Source of the DNA: Melieria omissa
Lineage: Eukaryota; Arthropoda; Insecta; Diptera; Ulidiidae
Assembly: GCA_963971225.1 (NCBI GenBank)
Contig: CAXARI010000102.1
Coordinates: forward strand, 177,206 to 241,205
Length of the DNA: 64,000 nucleotides
Direction of reading: 5' to 3'
Shown here: piece by piece, positions 22,508 through 36,689 of the stretch
How positions within the stretch are numbered: the stretch's first letter is position 1
Layout: every line of letters starts with the position of its first letter
Translations under genes and position numbers: made by a program
The notes under the pieces: generated by a model
Databases searched by the model: none
Told to the model about the DNA's origin: nothing
Seen by the model: only the letters and a program-made list of their open reading frames with translations

Positions 22508-23687
22508 CCCATTTATGAAAGCTGAAAACTCCAGCTAGGTTTTAAGGTTATTATTTTTTCTATAAACCTAGAATCATCATATTTTACAAGCATTTTATCG
22601 ATTTTGCAGTAGGCAGCCATTTAATGTCACTCTTGCGCATCGATCTGTTCATGATTGCCTAATAGTAATCAAATTATTGATTTAATTTGATAAAGCTGCA
22701 ATCTCTAGCTACATTTTAAGGGGTTTTTTATTAACGTAACCCATACCGTTTGGAATCTATAAGCACTTTAGTGGTGAGTGTGTATTTTGTAATAGGCAGT
22801 TTTTCAATGTTATCCTTGCGCATCGATATGCTCATTATTCCTGAAGGATAATGAAAAGTTAGGGACCAATATAGAAAGCATAAGACTCTGGCTAAATTTT
22901 AAGGGGTCAATTATTAATATGCACTTATGCATTTGGTGTTGACAAGCATTTTAGTGGTTGCACCCAAGTAGCAATTTTTTCAAAGTCACCGTTCCAAATC
23001 GATTTGCTTTCGAACCTTGGGGTATAGAAGGATGATTGATACCATTATAGAAAGCATACGAGTCTAGCTAAATAATAAGGCATAATATTATTAAAATCCG
23101 TTAACGGGTCGAGATTTAACAGCCATAATTTCGATCATGCTGCCGGTGGGATATTTTTTTATTTACCAAATTATGGAAAGGTGGTCACTCTGGCTTAATT
23201 TTGACGCCATTTTGATTAAAGTGATTGTGCGTACTTAGGTTCCACAAGCATTTGATTGGTTATATAGATCAGAGGTGCATTCTTTCAATCAGTCGTTGTT
23301 GTGACAGCAACGAAGCAACACGTGTGGGGGCTGCGCGGATTTTTGTTTTGTTTCCTCAAGAAATTCTATGTATGAAAAAAAATTAGATGCTTTTGTTGTT
23401 GTAGTTTTTGTTTTGGCGATTGGTTGGCCTTTCGGCAATGACAAATGGGAACATTATATTTTTTTCACTTATAATTTGAAGGGTCAAGCGAAATGCACAA
23501 TGCGCTTTCAACTAATTCAATTAATTAAATAATTTGTTTGCATTTTTTTGGGCAACTTTAAATGTATTGGTTTTTGCTTTTCCATAAGAAGACTTTGGGC
23601 ACCCCTGATATAGATGTATCATGTGGTCGATATCACTTTTCCACAACGAAATTCTCCTGCATTATTTGAGATAGCGAGAAGATTGAT
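22508..23687 (+). repeat. Satellite unit 20 (P type)
   Basis: Length 1180. Site 17 G, body CC, 688 T, 831 G, 857 T, short MITE 23270-23607 with 971 G and 996 C. It has a private ATTATGGAAAG at the D/E junction near 23175, and its last base is T. Confidence 0.96.
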
Positions 23688-24867
23688 CCCATTTATGAAA
23701 GCTCAAAACTCCAGCTAGGTTTTAAGGTTATTATTTTTTCTATAAACCTAGAATCATCATATTTTACAAGCATTTTATCGATTTTGCAGTAGGCAGCCAT
23801 TTAATGTCACTCTTGCGCATCGATCTGTTCATGATTGCCTAATAGTAATCAAATTATTGATTTAATTTGATAAAGCTGCAATCTCTAGCTACATTTTAAG
23901 GGGTTTTTTATTAACGTAACCCATACCGTTTGGAATCTATAAGCACTTTAGTGGTGAGTGTGTATTTTGTAATAGGCAGTTTTTCAATGTTATCCTTGCG
24001 CATCGATATGCTCATTATTCCTGAAGGATAATGAAAAGTTAGGGACCAATATAGAAAGCATAAGACTCTGGCTAAATTTTAACGGGTCAATTATTAATAT
24101 GCACTTATGCATTTGGTGTTGACAAGCATTTTAGTGGTTGCACCCAAGTAGCAATTTTTTCAAAGTCACCGTTCCAAATCGATTTGCTTTCGAACCTTGG
24201 GGTATAGAAGGATGATTGATACCATTATAGAAAGCATACGAGTCTAGCTAAATAATAAGGCATAATATTATTAAAATCCGTTAACGGGTCGAGATTTAAC
24301 AGCCATAATTTCGATCATGCTGCCGGTGGGATATTTTTTTATTTACCAAATTATTGAAAGGTGGTCACTCTGGCATAATTTTGACGCCATTTTGATTAAA
24401 GTGATTGTGCGTACTTAGGTTCCACAAGCATTTGATTGGTTATATAGATCAGAGGTGCATTCTTTCAATCAGTCGTTGTTGTGACAGCAACGAAGCAACA
24501 CGTGTGGGGGCTGCGCGCATTTTTGTTTTGTTTCCTCAAGAAATTCTATGTATGAAAAAAAATTAGATGCTTTTGTTGTTGTAGTTTTTGTTTTGGCGAT
24601 TGGTTGGCCTTTCGGCAATGACAAATGGGAACATTATATTTTTTTCACTTATAATTTGAAGGGTCAAGCGAAATGCACAATGTGCTTTCAACTAATTCAA
24701 TTAATTAAATAATTTGTTTGCATTTTTTTGGGCAACGTTAAATGTATTGGTTTTTGCTTTTCCATAAGAAGACTTTGGGCACCCCTGATATAGATGTATC
24801 ATGTGGTCGATATCACTTTTCCACAACGAAATTCTCCTGCATTATTTGAGATAGCGAGATGATTGAC
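23688..24867 (+). repeat. Satellite unit 21 (X type)
   Basis: Length 1180. Site 17 C, body CC, 688 A, 831 C, 857 T, 1050 G (GGCAACGTTA), short MITE 24450-24787 with 971 G and 996 T. G at 1050 is shared with units 27, 30 and 35. It has a private TTTTAACGGG near 24082. Confidence 0.96.
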
Positions 24868-26047
24868 CCCATTTATGAAAGCTGAAAACTCCAGCTAGGT
24901 TTTAAGGTTATTATTTTTTCTATAAACCTAGAATCATCATATTTTACAAGCATTTTATCGATTTTGCAGTAGGCAGCCATTTAATGTCACTCTTGCGCAT
25001 CGATTTGTTCATGATTGCCTAATAGTAATCAAATTATTGATTTAATTTGATAAAGCTGCAATCTCTAGCTACATTTTAAGGGGTTTTTTATTAACGTAAC
25101 CCATACCGTTTGGAATCTATAAGCACTTTAGTGGTGAGTGTGTATTTTGTAATAGGCAGTTTTTCAATGTTATCCTTGCGCATCGATATGCTCATTATTC
25201 CTGAAGGATAATGAAAAGTTAGGGACCAATATAGAAAGCATAAGACTCTGGCTAAATTTTAAGGGGTCAATTATTAATATGCACTTATGCATTTGGTGTT
25301 GACAAGCATTTTAGTGGTTGCACCCAAGTAGCAATTTTTTCAAAGTCACCGTTCCAAATCGATTTGCTTTCGAACCTTGGGGTATAGAAGGATGATTGAT
25401 ACCATTATAGAAAGCATACGAGTCTAGCTAAATAATAAGGCATAATATTATTAAAATCCGTTAACGGGTCGAGATTTAACAGCCATAATTTCGATCATGC
25501 TGCCGGTGGGATATTTTTTTATTTACCAAATTATTGAAAGGTGGTCACTCTGGCTTAATTTTGACGCCATTTTGATTAAAGTGATTGTGCGTACTTAGGT
25601 TCCACAAGCATTTGATTGGTTATATAGATCAGAGGTGCATTCTTTCAATCAGTCGTTGTTGTGACAGCAACGAAGCAACACGTGTGGGGGCTGCGCGGAT
25701 TTTTGTTTTGTTTCCTCAAGAAATTCTATGTATGAAAAAAAATTAGATGCTTTTGTTGTTGTAGTTTTTGTTTTGGCGATTGGTTGGCCTTTCGGCAATG
25801 ACAAATGGGAACATTATATTTTTTTCACTTATAATTTGAAGGGTCAAGCGAAATGCACAATGCGCTTTCAACTAATTCAATTAATTAAATAATTTGTTTG
25901 CATTTTTTTGGGCAACTTTAAATGTATTGGTTTTTGCTTTTCCATAAGAAGACTTTGGGCACCCCTGATATAGATGTATCATGTGGTCGATATCACTTTT
26001 CCACAACGAAATTCTCCTGCATTATTTGAGATAGCGAGAAGATTGAC
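24868..26047 (+). repeat. Satellite unit 22 (P type)
   Basis: Length 1180. Site 17 G, body CC, 688 T, 831 G, 857 T, short MITE 25630-25967 with 971 G and 996 C. It has a private ATCGATTTG for ATCGATCTG in monomer A (near 25005). Confidence 0.96.
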
Positions 26048-27245
26048 CCCATTTATGAAAGCTCAAAACTCCAGCTAGGTTTTAAGGTTATTATTTTTTC
26101 TATAAACCTAGAATCATCATATTTTACAAGCATTTTATCGATTTTGCAGTAGGCAGCCATTTAATGTCACTCTTGCGCATCGATCTGTTCATGATTGCCT
26201 AATAGTAATCAAATTATTGATTTAATTTGATAAAGCTGCAATCTCTAGCTACATTTTAAGGGGTTTTTTATTAACGTAACCCATACCGTTTGGAATCTAT
26301 AAGCACTTTAGTGGTGAGTGTGTATTTTGTAATAGGCAGTTTTTCAATGTTATCCTTGCGCATCGATATGCTCATTATTCCTGAAGGATAATGAAAAGTT
26401 AGGGACCAATATAGAAAGCATAAGACTCTGGCTAAATTTTAAGGGGTCAATTATTAATATGCACTTATGCATTTGGTGTTGACAAGCATTTTAGTGGTTG
26501 CACCCAAGTAGCAATTTTTTCAAAGTCACCGTTCCAAATCGATTTGCTTTCGAACCTTGGGGTATAGAAGGATGATTGATACCATTATAGAAAGCATACG
26601 AGTCTAGCTAAATAATAAGGCATAATATTATTAAAATCCGTTAACGGGTCGAGATTTAACAGCTATAATTTCGATCATGCTGCCGGTGGGATATTTTTTT
26701 ATTTACAAAATTATTGAAAGGTGGTCACTCTGGCTTAATTTTGACGCCATTTTGATTAAAGTGATTGTGCGTACTTAGGTTCCACAAGCATTTGATTGGT
26801 TATATAGATCAGAGGTGCATTCTTTCAATCAGTCGTTGTTGTGACAGCAACGAAGCAACACGTGTGGGGGCTGCGCGGATTTTTGTTTTGTTTCCTCAAG
26901 AAAGTCTATGTATGAAAAAAAATTAGATGCTTTTGTTGTTGTAGTTTTTGTTTTGGCGATTGGTTGGCCTTTCGGCAATGACAAATGGGAACATTATATT
27001 TTTTTCACTTATAATTTTAAGGGTCAAGCGAAATGCACAATGTGCTTTCAACTAATTCAATTAATTATTTAATTATTTATTATTATTTAATTTGTTTGCA
27101 TTTTTTTGGGCAACTTTAAATGTATTGGTTTTTGCTTTTCCATAAGAAGACTTTGGGCACCCCTGATATAGATGTATCATGTGGTCGATATCACTTTTCC
27201 ACAACGAAATTCTCCTGCATTATTTGAGATAGCGAGAAGATTGAC
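26048..27245 (+). repeat. Satellite unit 23 (Q type)
   Basis: Length 1198. Site 17 C, body TA, 688 T, 831 G, 857 G, long MITE 26810-27165 with 971 T and 996 T. It matches units 32 and 37 at all scored sites. Confidence 0.96.
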
Positions 27246-28425
27246 CCCATTTATGAAAGCTCAAAACTCCAGCTAGGTTTTAAGGTTATTATTTTTTCTA
27301 TAAACCTAGAATCATCATATTTTACAAGCATTTTATCGATTTTGCAGTAGGCAGCCATTTAATGTCACTCTTGCGCATCGATCTGTTCATGATTGCCGAA
27401 TAGTAATCAAATTATTGATTTAATTTGATAAAGCTGCAATCTCTAGCTACATTTTAAGGGGTTTTTTATTAACGTAACCCATACCGTTTGGAATCTATAA
27501 GCACTTTAGTGGTGAGTGTGTATTTTGTAATAGGCAGTTTTTCAATGTTATCCTTGCGCATCGATATGCTCATTATTCCTGAAGGATAATGAAAAGTTAG
27601 GGACCAATATAGAAAGCATAAGACTCTGGCTAAATTTTAAGGGGTCAATTATTAATATGCACTTATGCATTTGGTGTTGACAAGCATTTTAGTGGTTGCA
27701 CCCAAGTAGCAATTTTTTCAAAGTCACCGTTCCAAATCGATTTGCTTTCGAACCTTGGGGTATAGAAGGATGATTGATACCATTATAGAAAGCATACGAG
27801 TCTAGCTAAATAATAAGGCATAATATTATTAAAATCCGTTAACGGGTCGAGATTTAACAGCTATAATTTCGATCATGCTGCCGGTGGGATATTTTTTTAT
27901 TTACAAAATTATTGAAAGGTGGTCACTCTGGCTTAATTTTGACGCCATTTTGATTAAAGTGATTGTGCGTACTTAGGTTCCACAAGCATTTGATTGGTTA
28001 TATAGATCAGAGGTGCATTCTTTCAATCAGTCGTTGTTGTGACAGCAACGAAGCAACACGTGTGGGGGCTGCGCGGATTTTTGTTTTGTTTCCTCAAGAA
28101 AGTCTATGTATGAAAAAAAATTAGATGCTTTTGTTGTTGTAGTTTTTGTTTTGGCGATTGGTTGGCCTTTCGGCAATGACAAATGGGAACATTATATTTT
28201 TTTCACTTATAATTTTAAGGGTCAAGCGAAATGCACAATGTGCTTTCAACTAATTCAATTAATTAAATAATTTGTTTGCATTTTTTTGGGCAACTTTAAA
28301 TGTATTGGTTTTTGCTTTTCCATAAGAAGACTTTGGGCACCCCTGATATAGATGTATCATGTGGTCGATATCACTTTTCCACAACGAAATTCTCCTGCAT
28401 TATTTGAGATAGCGAGAAGATTGAC
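27246..28425 (+). repeat. Satellite unit 24 (R type)
   Basis: Length 1180. Site 17 C, body TA, 688 T, 831 G, 857 G, short MITE 28008-28345 with 971 T and 996 T. G at 27398 (TTGCCGAATAG) is shared only with unit 31. Confidence 0.96.
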
Positions 28426-29591
28426 CCCATTTATGAAAGCTGAAAACTCCAGCTAGGTTTTTTCTATAAACCTAGAATCATCATATTTTACAAGCATTTT
28501 ATCGATTTTGCAGTAGGCAGCCATTTAATGTCACTCTTGCGCATCGATCTGTTCATGATTGCCTAATAGTAATCAAATTATTGATTTAATTTGATAAAGC
28601 TGCAATCTCTAGCTACATTTTAAGGGGTTTTTTATTAACGTAACCCATACCGTTTGGAATCTATAAGCACTTTAGTGGTGAGTGTGTATTTTGTAATAGG
28701 CAGTTTTTCAATGTTATCCTTGCGCATCGATATGCTCATTATTCCTGAAGGATAATGAAAAGTTAGGGACCAATATAGAAAGCATAAGACTCTGGCTAAA
28801 TTTTAAGGGGTCAATTATTAATATGCACTTATGCATTTGGTGTTGACAAGCATTTTAGTGGTTGCACCCAAGTAGCAATTTTTTCAAAGTCACCGTTCCA
28901 AATCGATTTGCTTTCGAACCTTGGGGTATAGAAGGATGATTGATACCATTATAGAAAGCATACGAGTCTAGCTAAATAATAAGGCATAATATTATTAAAA
29001 TCCGTTAACGGGTCGAGATTTAACAGCCATAATTTCGATCATGCTGCCGGTGGGATATTTTTTTATTTACCAAATTATTGAAAGGTGGTCACTCTGGCAT
29101 AATTTTGACGCCATTTTGATTAAAGTGATTGTGCGTACTTAGGTTCCACAAGCATTTGATTGGTTATATAGATCAGAGGTGCATTCTTTCAATCAGTCGT
29201 TGTTGTGACAGCAACGAAGCAACACGTGTGGGGGCTGCGCGGATTTTTGTTTTGTTTCCTCAAGAAAGTCTATGTATGAAAAAAAATTAGATGCTTTTGT
29301 TGTTGTAGTTTTTGTTTTGGCGATTGGTTGGCCTTTCGGCAATGACAAATGGGAACATTATATTTTTTTCACTTATAATTTGAAGGGTCAAGCGAAATGC
29401 ACAATGCGCTTTCAACTAATTCAATTAATTAAATAATTTGTTTGCATTTTTTTGGGCAACTTTAAATGTATTGGTTTTTGCTTTTCCATAAGAAGACTTT
29501 GGGCACCCCTGATATAGATGTATCATGTGGTCGATATCACTTTTCCACAACGAAATTCTCCTGCATTATTTGAGATAGCGAGAAGATTGAC
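28426..29591 (+). repeat. Satellite unit 25 (14-bp deletion, mosaic)
   Basis: Length 1166. Fourteen bases are missing from monomer A after CTAGGTTT (28454-28461), between T-rich flanks, which suggests replication slippage. Site 17 G, body CC, 688 A, 831 G, 857 G, short MITE 29174-29511 with 971 G and 996 C. It is the only CC unit with G at 857. Confidence 0.96.
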
Positions 29592-30771
29592 CCCATTTAT
29601 GAAAGCTCAAAACTCCAGCTAGGTTTTAAGGTTATTATTTTTTCTATAAACCTAGAATCATCATATTTTACAAGCATTTTATCGATTTTGCAGTAGGCAG
29701 CCATTTAATGTCACTCTTGCGCATCGATCTGTTCATGATTGCCTAATAGTAATCAAATTATTGATTTAATTTGATAAAGCTGCAATCTCTAGCTACATTT
29801 TAAGGGGTTTTTTATTAACGTAACCCATACCGTTTGGAATCTATAAGCACTTTAGTGGTGAGTGTGTATTTTGTAATAGGCAGTTTTTCAATGTTATCCT
29901 TGCGCATCGGTATGCTCATTATTCCTGAAGGATAATGAAAAGTTAGGGACCAATATAGAAAGCATAAGACTCTGGCTAAATTTTAAGGGGTCAATTATTA
30001 ATATGCACTTATGCATTTGGTGTTGACAAGCATTTTAGTGGTTGCACCCAAGTAGCAATTTTTTCAAAGTCACCGTTCCAAATCGATTTGCTTTCGAACC
30101 TTGGGGTATAGAAGGATGATTGATACCATTATAGAAAGCATACGAGTCTAGCTAAATAATAAGACATAATATTATTAAAATCCGTTAACGGGTCGAGATT
30201 TAACAGCCATAATTTCGATCATGCTGCCGGTGGGATATTTTTTTATTTACCAAATTATTGAAAGGTGGTCACTCTGGCTTAATTTTGACGCCATTTTGAT
30301 TAAAGTGATTGTGCGTACTTAGGTTCCACAAGCATTTGATTGGTTATATAGATCAGAGGTGCATTCTTTCAATCAGTCGTTGTTGTGACAGCAACGAAGC
30401 AACACGTGTGGGGGCTGCGCGGATTTTTGTTTTGTTTCCTCAAGAAATTCTATGTATGAAAAAAAATTAGATGCTTTTGTTGTTGTAGTTTTTGTTTTGG
30501 CGATTGGTTGGCCTTTCGGCAATGACAAATGGGAACATTATATTTTTTTCACTTATAATTTGAAGGGTCAAGCGAAATGCACAATGCGCTTTCAACTAAT
30601 TCAATTAATTAAATAATTTGTTTGCATTTTTTTGGGCAACTTTAAATGTATTGGTTTTTGCTTTTCCATAAGAAGACTTTGGGCACCCCTGATATAGATG
30701 TATCATGTGGTCGATATCACTTTTCCACAACGAAATTCTCCTGCATTATTTGAGATAGCGAGAAGATTGAC
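29592..30771 (+). repeat. Satellite unit 26
   Basis: Length 1180. Site 17 C, body CC, 688 T, 831 G, 857 T, short MITE 30354-30691 with 971 G and 996 C. It carries two rare variants, G at 29910 (ATCGGTATG, shared with unit 44) and A at 30164 (AAGACATAA, shared with unit 47). Confidence 0.96.
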
Positions 30772-31951
30772 CCCATTTATGAAAGCTCAAAACTCCAGCT
30801 AGGTTTTAAGGTTATTATTTTTTCTATAAACCTAGAATCATCATATTTTACAAGCATTTTATCGATTTTGCAGTAGGCAGCCATTTAATGTCACTCTTGC
30901 GCATCGATCTGTTCATGATTGCCTAATAGTAATCAAATTAATGATTTAATTTGATAAAGCTGCAATCTCTAGCTACATTTTAAGGGGTTTTTTATTAACG
31001 TAACCCATACCGTTTGGAATCTATAAGCACTTTAGTGGTGAGTGTGTATTTTGTAATAGGCAGTTTTTCAATGTTATCCTTGCGCATCGATATGCTCATT
31101 ATTCCTGAAGGATAATGAAAAGTTAGGGACCAATATAGAAAGCATAAGACTCTGGCTAAATTTTAAGGGGTCAATTATTAATATGCACTTATGCATTTGG
31201 TGTTGACAAGCATTTTAGTGGTTGCACCCAAGTAGCAATTTTTTCAAAGTCACCGTTCCAAATCGATTTGCTTTCGAACCTTGGGGTATAGAAGGATGAT
31301 TGATACCATTATAGAAAGCATACGAGTCTAGCTAAATAATAAGGCATAATATTATTAAAATCCGTTAACGGGTCGAGATTTAACAGCCATAATTTCGATC
31401 ATGCTGCCGGTGGGATATTTTTTTATTTACCAAATTATTGAAAGGTGGTCACTCTGGCATAATTTTGACGCCATTTTGATTAAAGTGATTGTGCGTACTT
31501 AGGTTCCACAAGCATTTGATTGGTTATATAGATCAGAGGTGCATTCTTTCAATCAGTCGTTGTTGTGACAGCAACGAAGCAACACGTGTGGGGGCTGCGC
31601 GGATTTTTGTTTTGTTTCCTCAAGAAATTCTATGTATGAAAAAAAATTAGATGCTTTTGTTGTTGTAGTTTTTGTTTTGGCGATTGGTTGGCCTTTCGGC
31701 AATGACTAATGGGAACATTATATTTTTTTCACTTATAATTTGAAGGGTCAAGCGAAATGCACAATGTGCTTTCAACTAATTCAATTAATTAAATAATTTG
31801 TTTGCATTTTTTTGGGCAACGTTAAATGTATTGGTTTTTGCTTTTCCATAAGAAGACTTTGGGCACCCCTGATATAGATGTATCATGTGGTCGATATCAC
31901 TTTTCCACAACGAAATTCTCCTGCATTATTTGAGATAGCGAGAAGATTGAC
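30772..31951 (+). repeat. Satellite unit 27 (X-like)
   Basis: Length 1180. Site 17 C, body CC, 688 A, 831 G, 857 T, 1050 G, short MITE 31534-31871 with 971 G and 996 T. Private changes are AATTAATGATT near 30941 and GACTAATGGG near 31707. Confidence 0.96.
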
Positions 31952-33131
31952 CCCATTTATGAAAGCTGAAAACTCCAGCTAGGTTTTAAGGTTATTATTT
32001 TTTCTATAAACCTAGAATCATCATATTTTACAAGCATTTTATCGATTTTGCAGTAGGCAGCCATTTAATGTCACTCTTGCGCATCGATCTGTTCATGATT
32101 GCCTAATAGTAATCAAATTATTGATTTAATTTGATAAAGCTGCAATCTCTAGCTACATTTTAAGGGGTTTTTTATTAACGTAACCCATACCGTTTGGAAT
32201 CTATAAGCACTTTAGTGGTGAGTGTGTATTTTGTAATAGGCAGTTTTTCAATGTTATCCTTGCGCATCGATATGCTCATTATTCCTGAAGGATAATGAAA
32301 AGTTAGGGACCAATATAGAAAGCATAAGACTCTGGCTAAATTTTAAGGGGTCAATTATTAATATGCACTTATGCATTTGGTGTTGACAAGCATTTTAGTG
32401 GTTGCACCCAAGTAGCAATTTTTTCAAAGTCACCGTTCCAAATCGATTTGCTTTCGAACCTTGGGGTATAGAAGGATGATTGATACCATTATAGAAAGCA
32501 TACGAGTCTAGCTAAATAATAAGGCATAATATTATTAAAATCCGTTAACGGGTCGAGATTTAACAGCCATAATTTCGATCATGCTGCCGGTGGGATATTT
32601 TTTTATTTACCAAATTATTGAAAGGTGGTCACTCTGGCTTAATTTTGACGCCATTTTGATTAAAGTGATTGTGCGTACTTAGGTTCCACAAGCATTTGAT
32701 TGGTTATATAGATCAGAGGTGCATTCTTTCAATCAGTCGTTGTTGTGACAGCAACGAAGCAACACGTGTGGGGGCTGCGCGGATTTTTGTTTTGTTTCCT
32801 CAAGAAATTCTATGTATGAAAAAAAATTAGATGCTTTTGTTGTTGTAGTTTTTGTTTTGGCGATTGGTTGGCCTTTCGGCAATGACAAATGGGAACATTA
32901 TATTTTTTTCACTTATAATTTGAAGGGTCAAGCGAAATGCACAATGCGCTTTCAACTAATTCAATTAATTAAATAATTTGTTTGCATTTTTTTGGGCAAC
33001 TTTAAATGTATTGGTTTTTGCTTTTCCATAAGAAGACTTTGGGCACCCCTGATATAGATGTATCATGTGGTCGATATCACTTTTCCACAACGAAATTCTC
33101 CTGCATTATTTGAGATAGCGAGAAGATTGAC
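31952..33131 (+). repeat. Satellite unit 28 (P type)
   Basis: Length 1180. Site 17 G, body CC, 688 T, 831 G, 857 T, short MITE 32714-33051 with 971 G and 996 C. Confidence 0.96.
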
Positions 33132-34329
33132 CCCATTTATGAAAGCTCAAAACTCCAGCTAGGTTTTAAGGTTATTATTTTTTCTATAAACCTAGAATCA
33201 TCATATTTTACAAGCATTTTATCGATTTTGCAGTAGGCAGCCATTTAATGTCACTCTTGCGCATCGATCTGTTCATGATTGCCTAATAGTAATCAAATTA
33301 TTGATTTAATTTGATAAAGCTGCAATCTCTAGCTACATTTTAAGGGGTTTTTTATTAACGTAAGCCATACCGTTTGGAATCTATAAGCACTTTAGTGGTG
33401 AGTGTGTATTTTGTAATAGGCAGTTTTTCAATGTTATCCTTGCGCATCGATATGCTCATTATTCCTGAAGGATAATGAAAAGTTAGGGACCAATATAGAA
33501 AGCATAAGACTCTGGCTAAATTTTAAGGGGTCAATTATTAATATGCACTTATGCATTTGGTGTTGACAAGCATTTTAGTGGTTGCACCCAAGTAGCAATT
33601 TTTTCAAAGTCACCGTTCCAAATCGATTTGCTTTCGAACCTTGGGGTATAGAAGGATGATTGATACCATTATAGAAAGCATACGAGTCTAGCTAAATAAT
33701 AAGGCATAATATTATTAAAATCCGTTAACGGGTCGAGATTTAACAGCTATAATTTCGATCATGCTGCCGGTGGGATATTTTTTTATTTACAAAATTATTG
33801 AAAGGTGGTCACTCTGGCTTAATTTTGACGCCATTTTGATTAAAGTGATTGTGCGTACTTAGGTTCCACAAGCATTTGATTGGTTATATAGATCAGAGGT
33901 GCATTCTTTCAATCAGTCGTTGTTGTGACAGCAACGAAGCAACACGTGTGGGGGCTGCGCGGATTTTTGTTTTGTTTCCTCAAGAAATTCTATGTATGAA
34001 AAAAAATTAGATGCTTTTGTTGTTGTAGTTTTTGTTTTGGCGATTGGTTGGCCTTTCGGCAATGACAAATGGGAACATTATATTTTTTTCACTTATAATT
34101 TTAAGGGTCAAGCGAAATGCACAATGTGCTTTCAACTAATTCAATTAATTATTTAATTATTTATTATTATTTAATTTGTTTGCATTTTTTTGGGCAACTT
34201 TAAATGTATTGGTTTTTGCTTTTCCATAAGAAGACTTTGGGCACCCCTGATATAGATGTATCATGTGGTCGATATCACTTTTCCACAACGAAATTCTCCT
34301 GCATTATTTGAGATAGCGAGAAGATTGAC
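33132..34329 (+). repeat. Satellite unit 29 (Q type)
   Basis: Length 1198. Site 17 C, body TA, 688 T, 831 G, 857 T, long MITE 33894-34249 with 971 T and 996 T. It has a private GTAAGCCATACC for GTAACCCATACC near 33364. Confidence 0.96.
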
Positions 34330-35509
34330 CCCATTTATGAAAGCTCAAAACTCCAGCTAGGTTTTAAGGTTATTATTTTTTCTATAAACCTAGAATCATC
34401 ATATTTTACAAGCATTTTATCGATTTTGCAGTAGGCAGCCATTTAATGTCACTCTTGCGCATCGATCTGTTCATGATTGCCTAATAGTAATCAAATTATT
34501 GATTTAATTTGATAAAGCTGCAATCTCTAGCTACATTTTAAGGGGTTTTTTATTAACGTAACCCATACCGTTTGGAATCTATAAGCACTTTAGTGGTGAG
34601 TGTGTATTTTGTAATAGGCAGTTTTTCAATGTTATCCTTGCGCATCGATATGCTCATTATTCCTGAAGGATAATGAAAAGTTAGGGACCAATATAGAAAG
34701 CATAAGACTCTGGCTAAATTTTAAGGGGTCAATTATTAATATGCACTTATGCATTTGGTGTTGACAAGCATTTTAGTGGTTGCACCCAAGTAGCAATTTT
34801 TTCAAAGTCACCGTTCCAAATCGATTTGCTTTCGAACCTTGGGGTATAGAAGGATGATTGATACCATTATAGAAAGCATACGAGTCTAGCTAAATAATAA
34901 GGCATAATATTATTAAAATCCGTTAACGGGTCGAGATTTAACAGCCATAATTTCGATCATGCTGCCGGTGGGATATTTTTTTATTTACCAAATTATTGAA
35001 AGGTGGTCACTCTGGCATAATTTTGACGCCATTTTGATTAAAGTGATTGTGCGTACTTAGGTTCCACAAGCATTTGATTGGTTATATAGATCAGAGGTGC
35101 ATTCTTTCAATCAGTCGTTGTTGTGACAGCAACGAAGCAACACGTGTGGGGGCTGCGCGCATTTTTGTTTTGTTTCCTCAAGAAATTCTATGTATGAAAA
35201 AAAATTAGATGCTTTTGTTGTTGTAGTTTTTGTTTTGGCGATTGGTTGGCCTTTCGGCAATGACAAATGGGAACATTATATTTTTTTCACTTATAATTTG
35301 AAGGGTCAAGCGAAATGCACAATGTGCTTTCAACTAATTCAATTAATTAAATAATTTATTTGCATTTTTTTGGGCAACGTTAAATGTATTGGTTTTTGCT
35401 TTTCCATAAGAAGACTTTGGGCACCCCTGATATAGATGTATCATGTGGTCGATATCACTTTTCCACAACGAAATTCTCCTGCATTATTTGAGATAGCGAG
35501 AAGATTGAC
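34330..35509 (+). repeat. Satellite unit 30 (X type)
   Basis: Length 1180. Site 17 C, body CC, 688 A, 831 C, 857 T, 1050 G, short MITE 35092-35429 with 971 G and 996 T. It has a private AATTTATTTGC near 35358. Confidence 0.96.
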
Positions 35510-36689
35510 CCCATTTATGAAAGCTGAAAACTCCAGCTAGGTTTTAAGGTTATTATTTTTTCTATAAACCTAGAATCATCATATTTTACAAGCATTTTAT
35601 CGATTTTGCAGTAGGCAGCCATTTAATGTCACTCTTGCGCATCGATCTGTTCATGATTGCCGAATAGTAATCAAATTATTGATTTAATTTGATAAAGCTG
35701 CAATCTCTAGCTACATTTTAAGGGGTTTTTTATTAACGTAACCCATACCGTTTGGAATCTATAAGCACTTTAGTGGTGAGTGTGTATTTTGTAATAGGCA
35801 GTTTTTCAATGTTATCCTTGCGCATCGATATGCTCATTATTCCTGAAGGATAATGAAAAGTTAGGGACCAATATAGAAAGCATAAGACTCTGGCTAAATT
35901 TTAAGGGGTCAATTATTAATATGCACTTATGCATTTGGTGTTGACAAGCATTTTAGTGGTTGCACCCAAGTAGCAATTTTTTCAAAGTCACCGTTCCAAA
36001 TCGATTTGCTTTCGAACCTTGGGGTATAGAAGGATGATTGATACCATTATAGAAAGCATACGAGTCTAGCTAAATAATAAGGCATAATATTATTAAAATC
36101 CGTTAACGGGTCGAGATTTAACAGCCATAATTTCGATCATGCTGCCGGTGGGATATTTTTTTATTTACCAAATTATTGAAAGGTGGTCACTCTGGCTTAA
36201 TTTTGACGCCATTTTGATTAAAGTGATTGTGCGTACTTAGGTTCCACAAGCATTTGATTGGTTATATAGATCAGAGGTGCATTCTTTCAATCAGTCGTTG
36301 TTGTGACAGCAACGAAGCAACACGTGTGGGGGCTGCGCGGATTTTTGTTTTGTTTCCTCAAGAAATTCTATGTATGAAAAAAAATTAGATGCTTTTGTTG
36401 TTGTAGTTTTTGTTTTGGCGATTGGTTGGCCTTTCGGCAATGACAAATGGGAACATTATATTTTTTTCACTTATAATTTGAAGGGTCAAGCGAAATGCAC
36501 AATGCGCTTTCAACTAATTCAATTAATTAAATAATTTGTTTGCATTTTTTTGGGCAACTTTAAATGTATTGGTTTTTGCTTTTCCATAAGAAGACTTTGG
36601 GCACCCCTGATATAGATGTATCATGTGGTCGATATCACTTTTCCACAACGAAATTCTCCTGCATTATTTGAGATAGCGAGAAGATTGAC
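35510..36689 (+). repeat. Satellite unit 31 (P type)
   Basis: Length 1180. Site 17 G, body CC, 688 T, 831 G, 857 T, short MITE 36272-36609 with 971 G and 996 C. G at 35662 (TTGCCGAATAG) is shared with unit 24. It begins a P-Q-R-P-X block. Confidence 0.96.
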
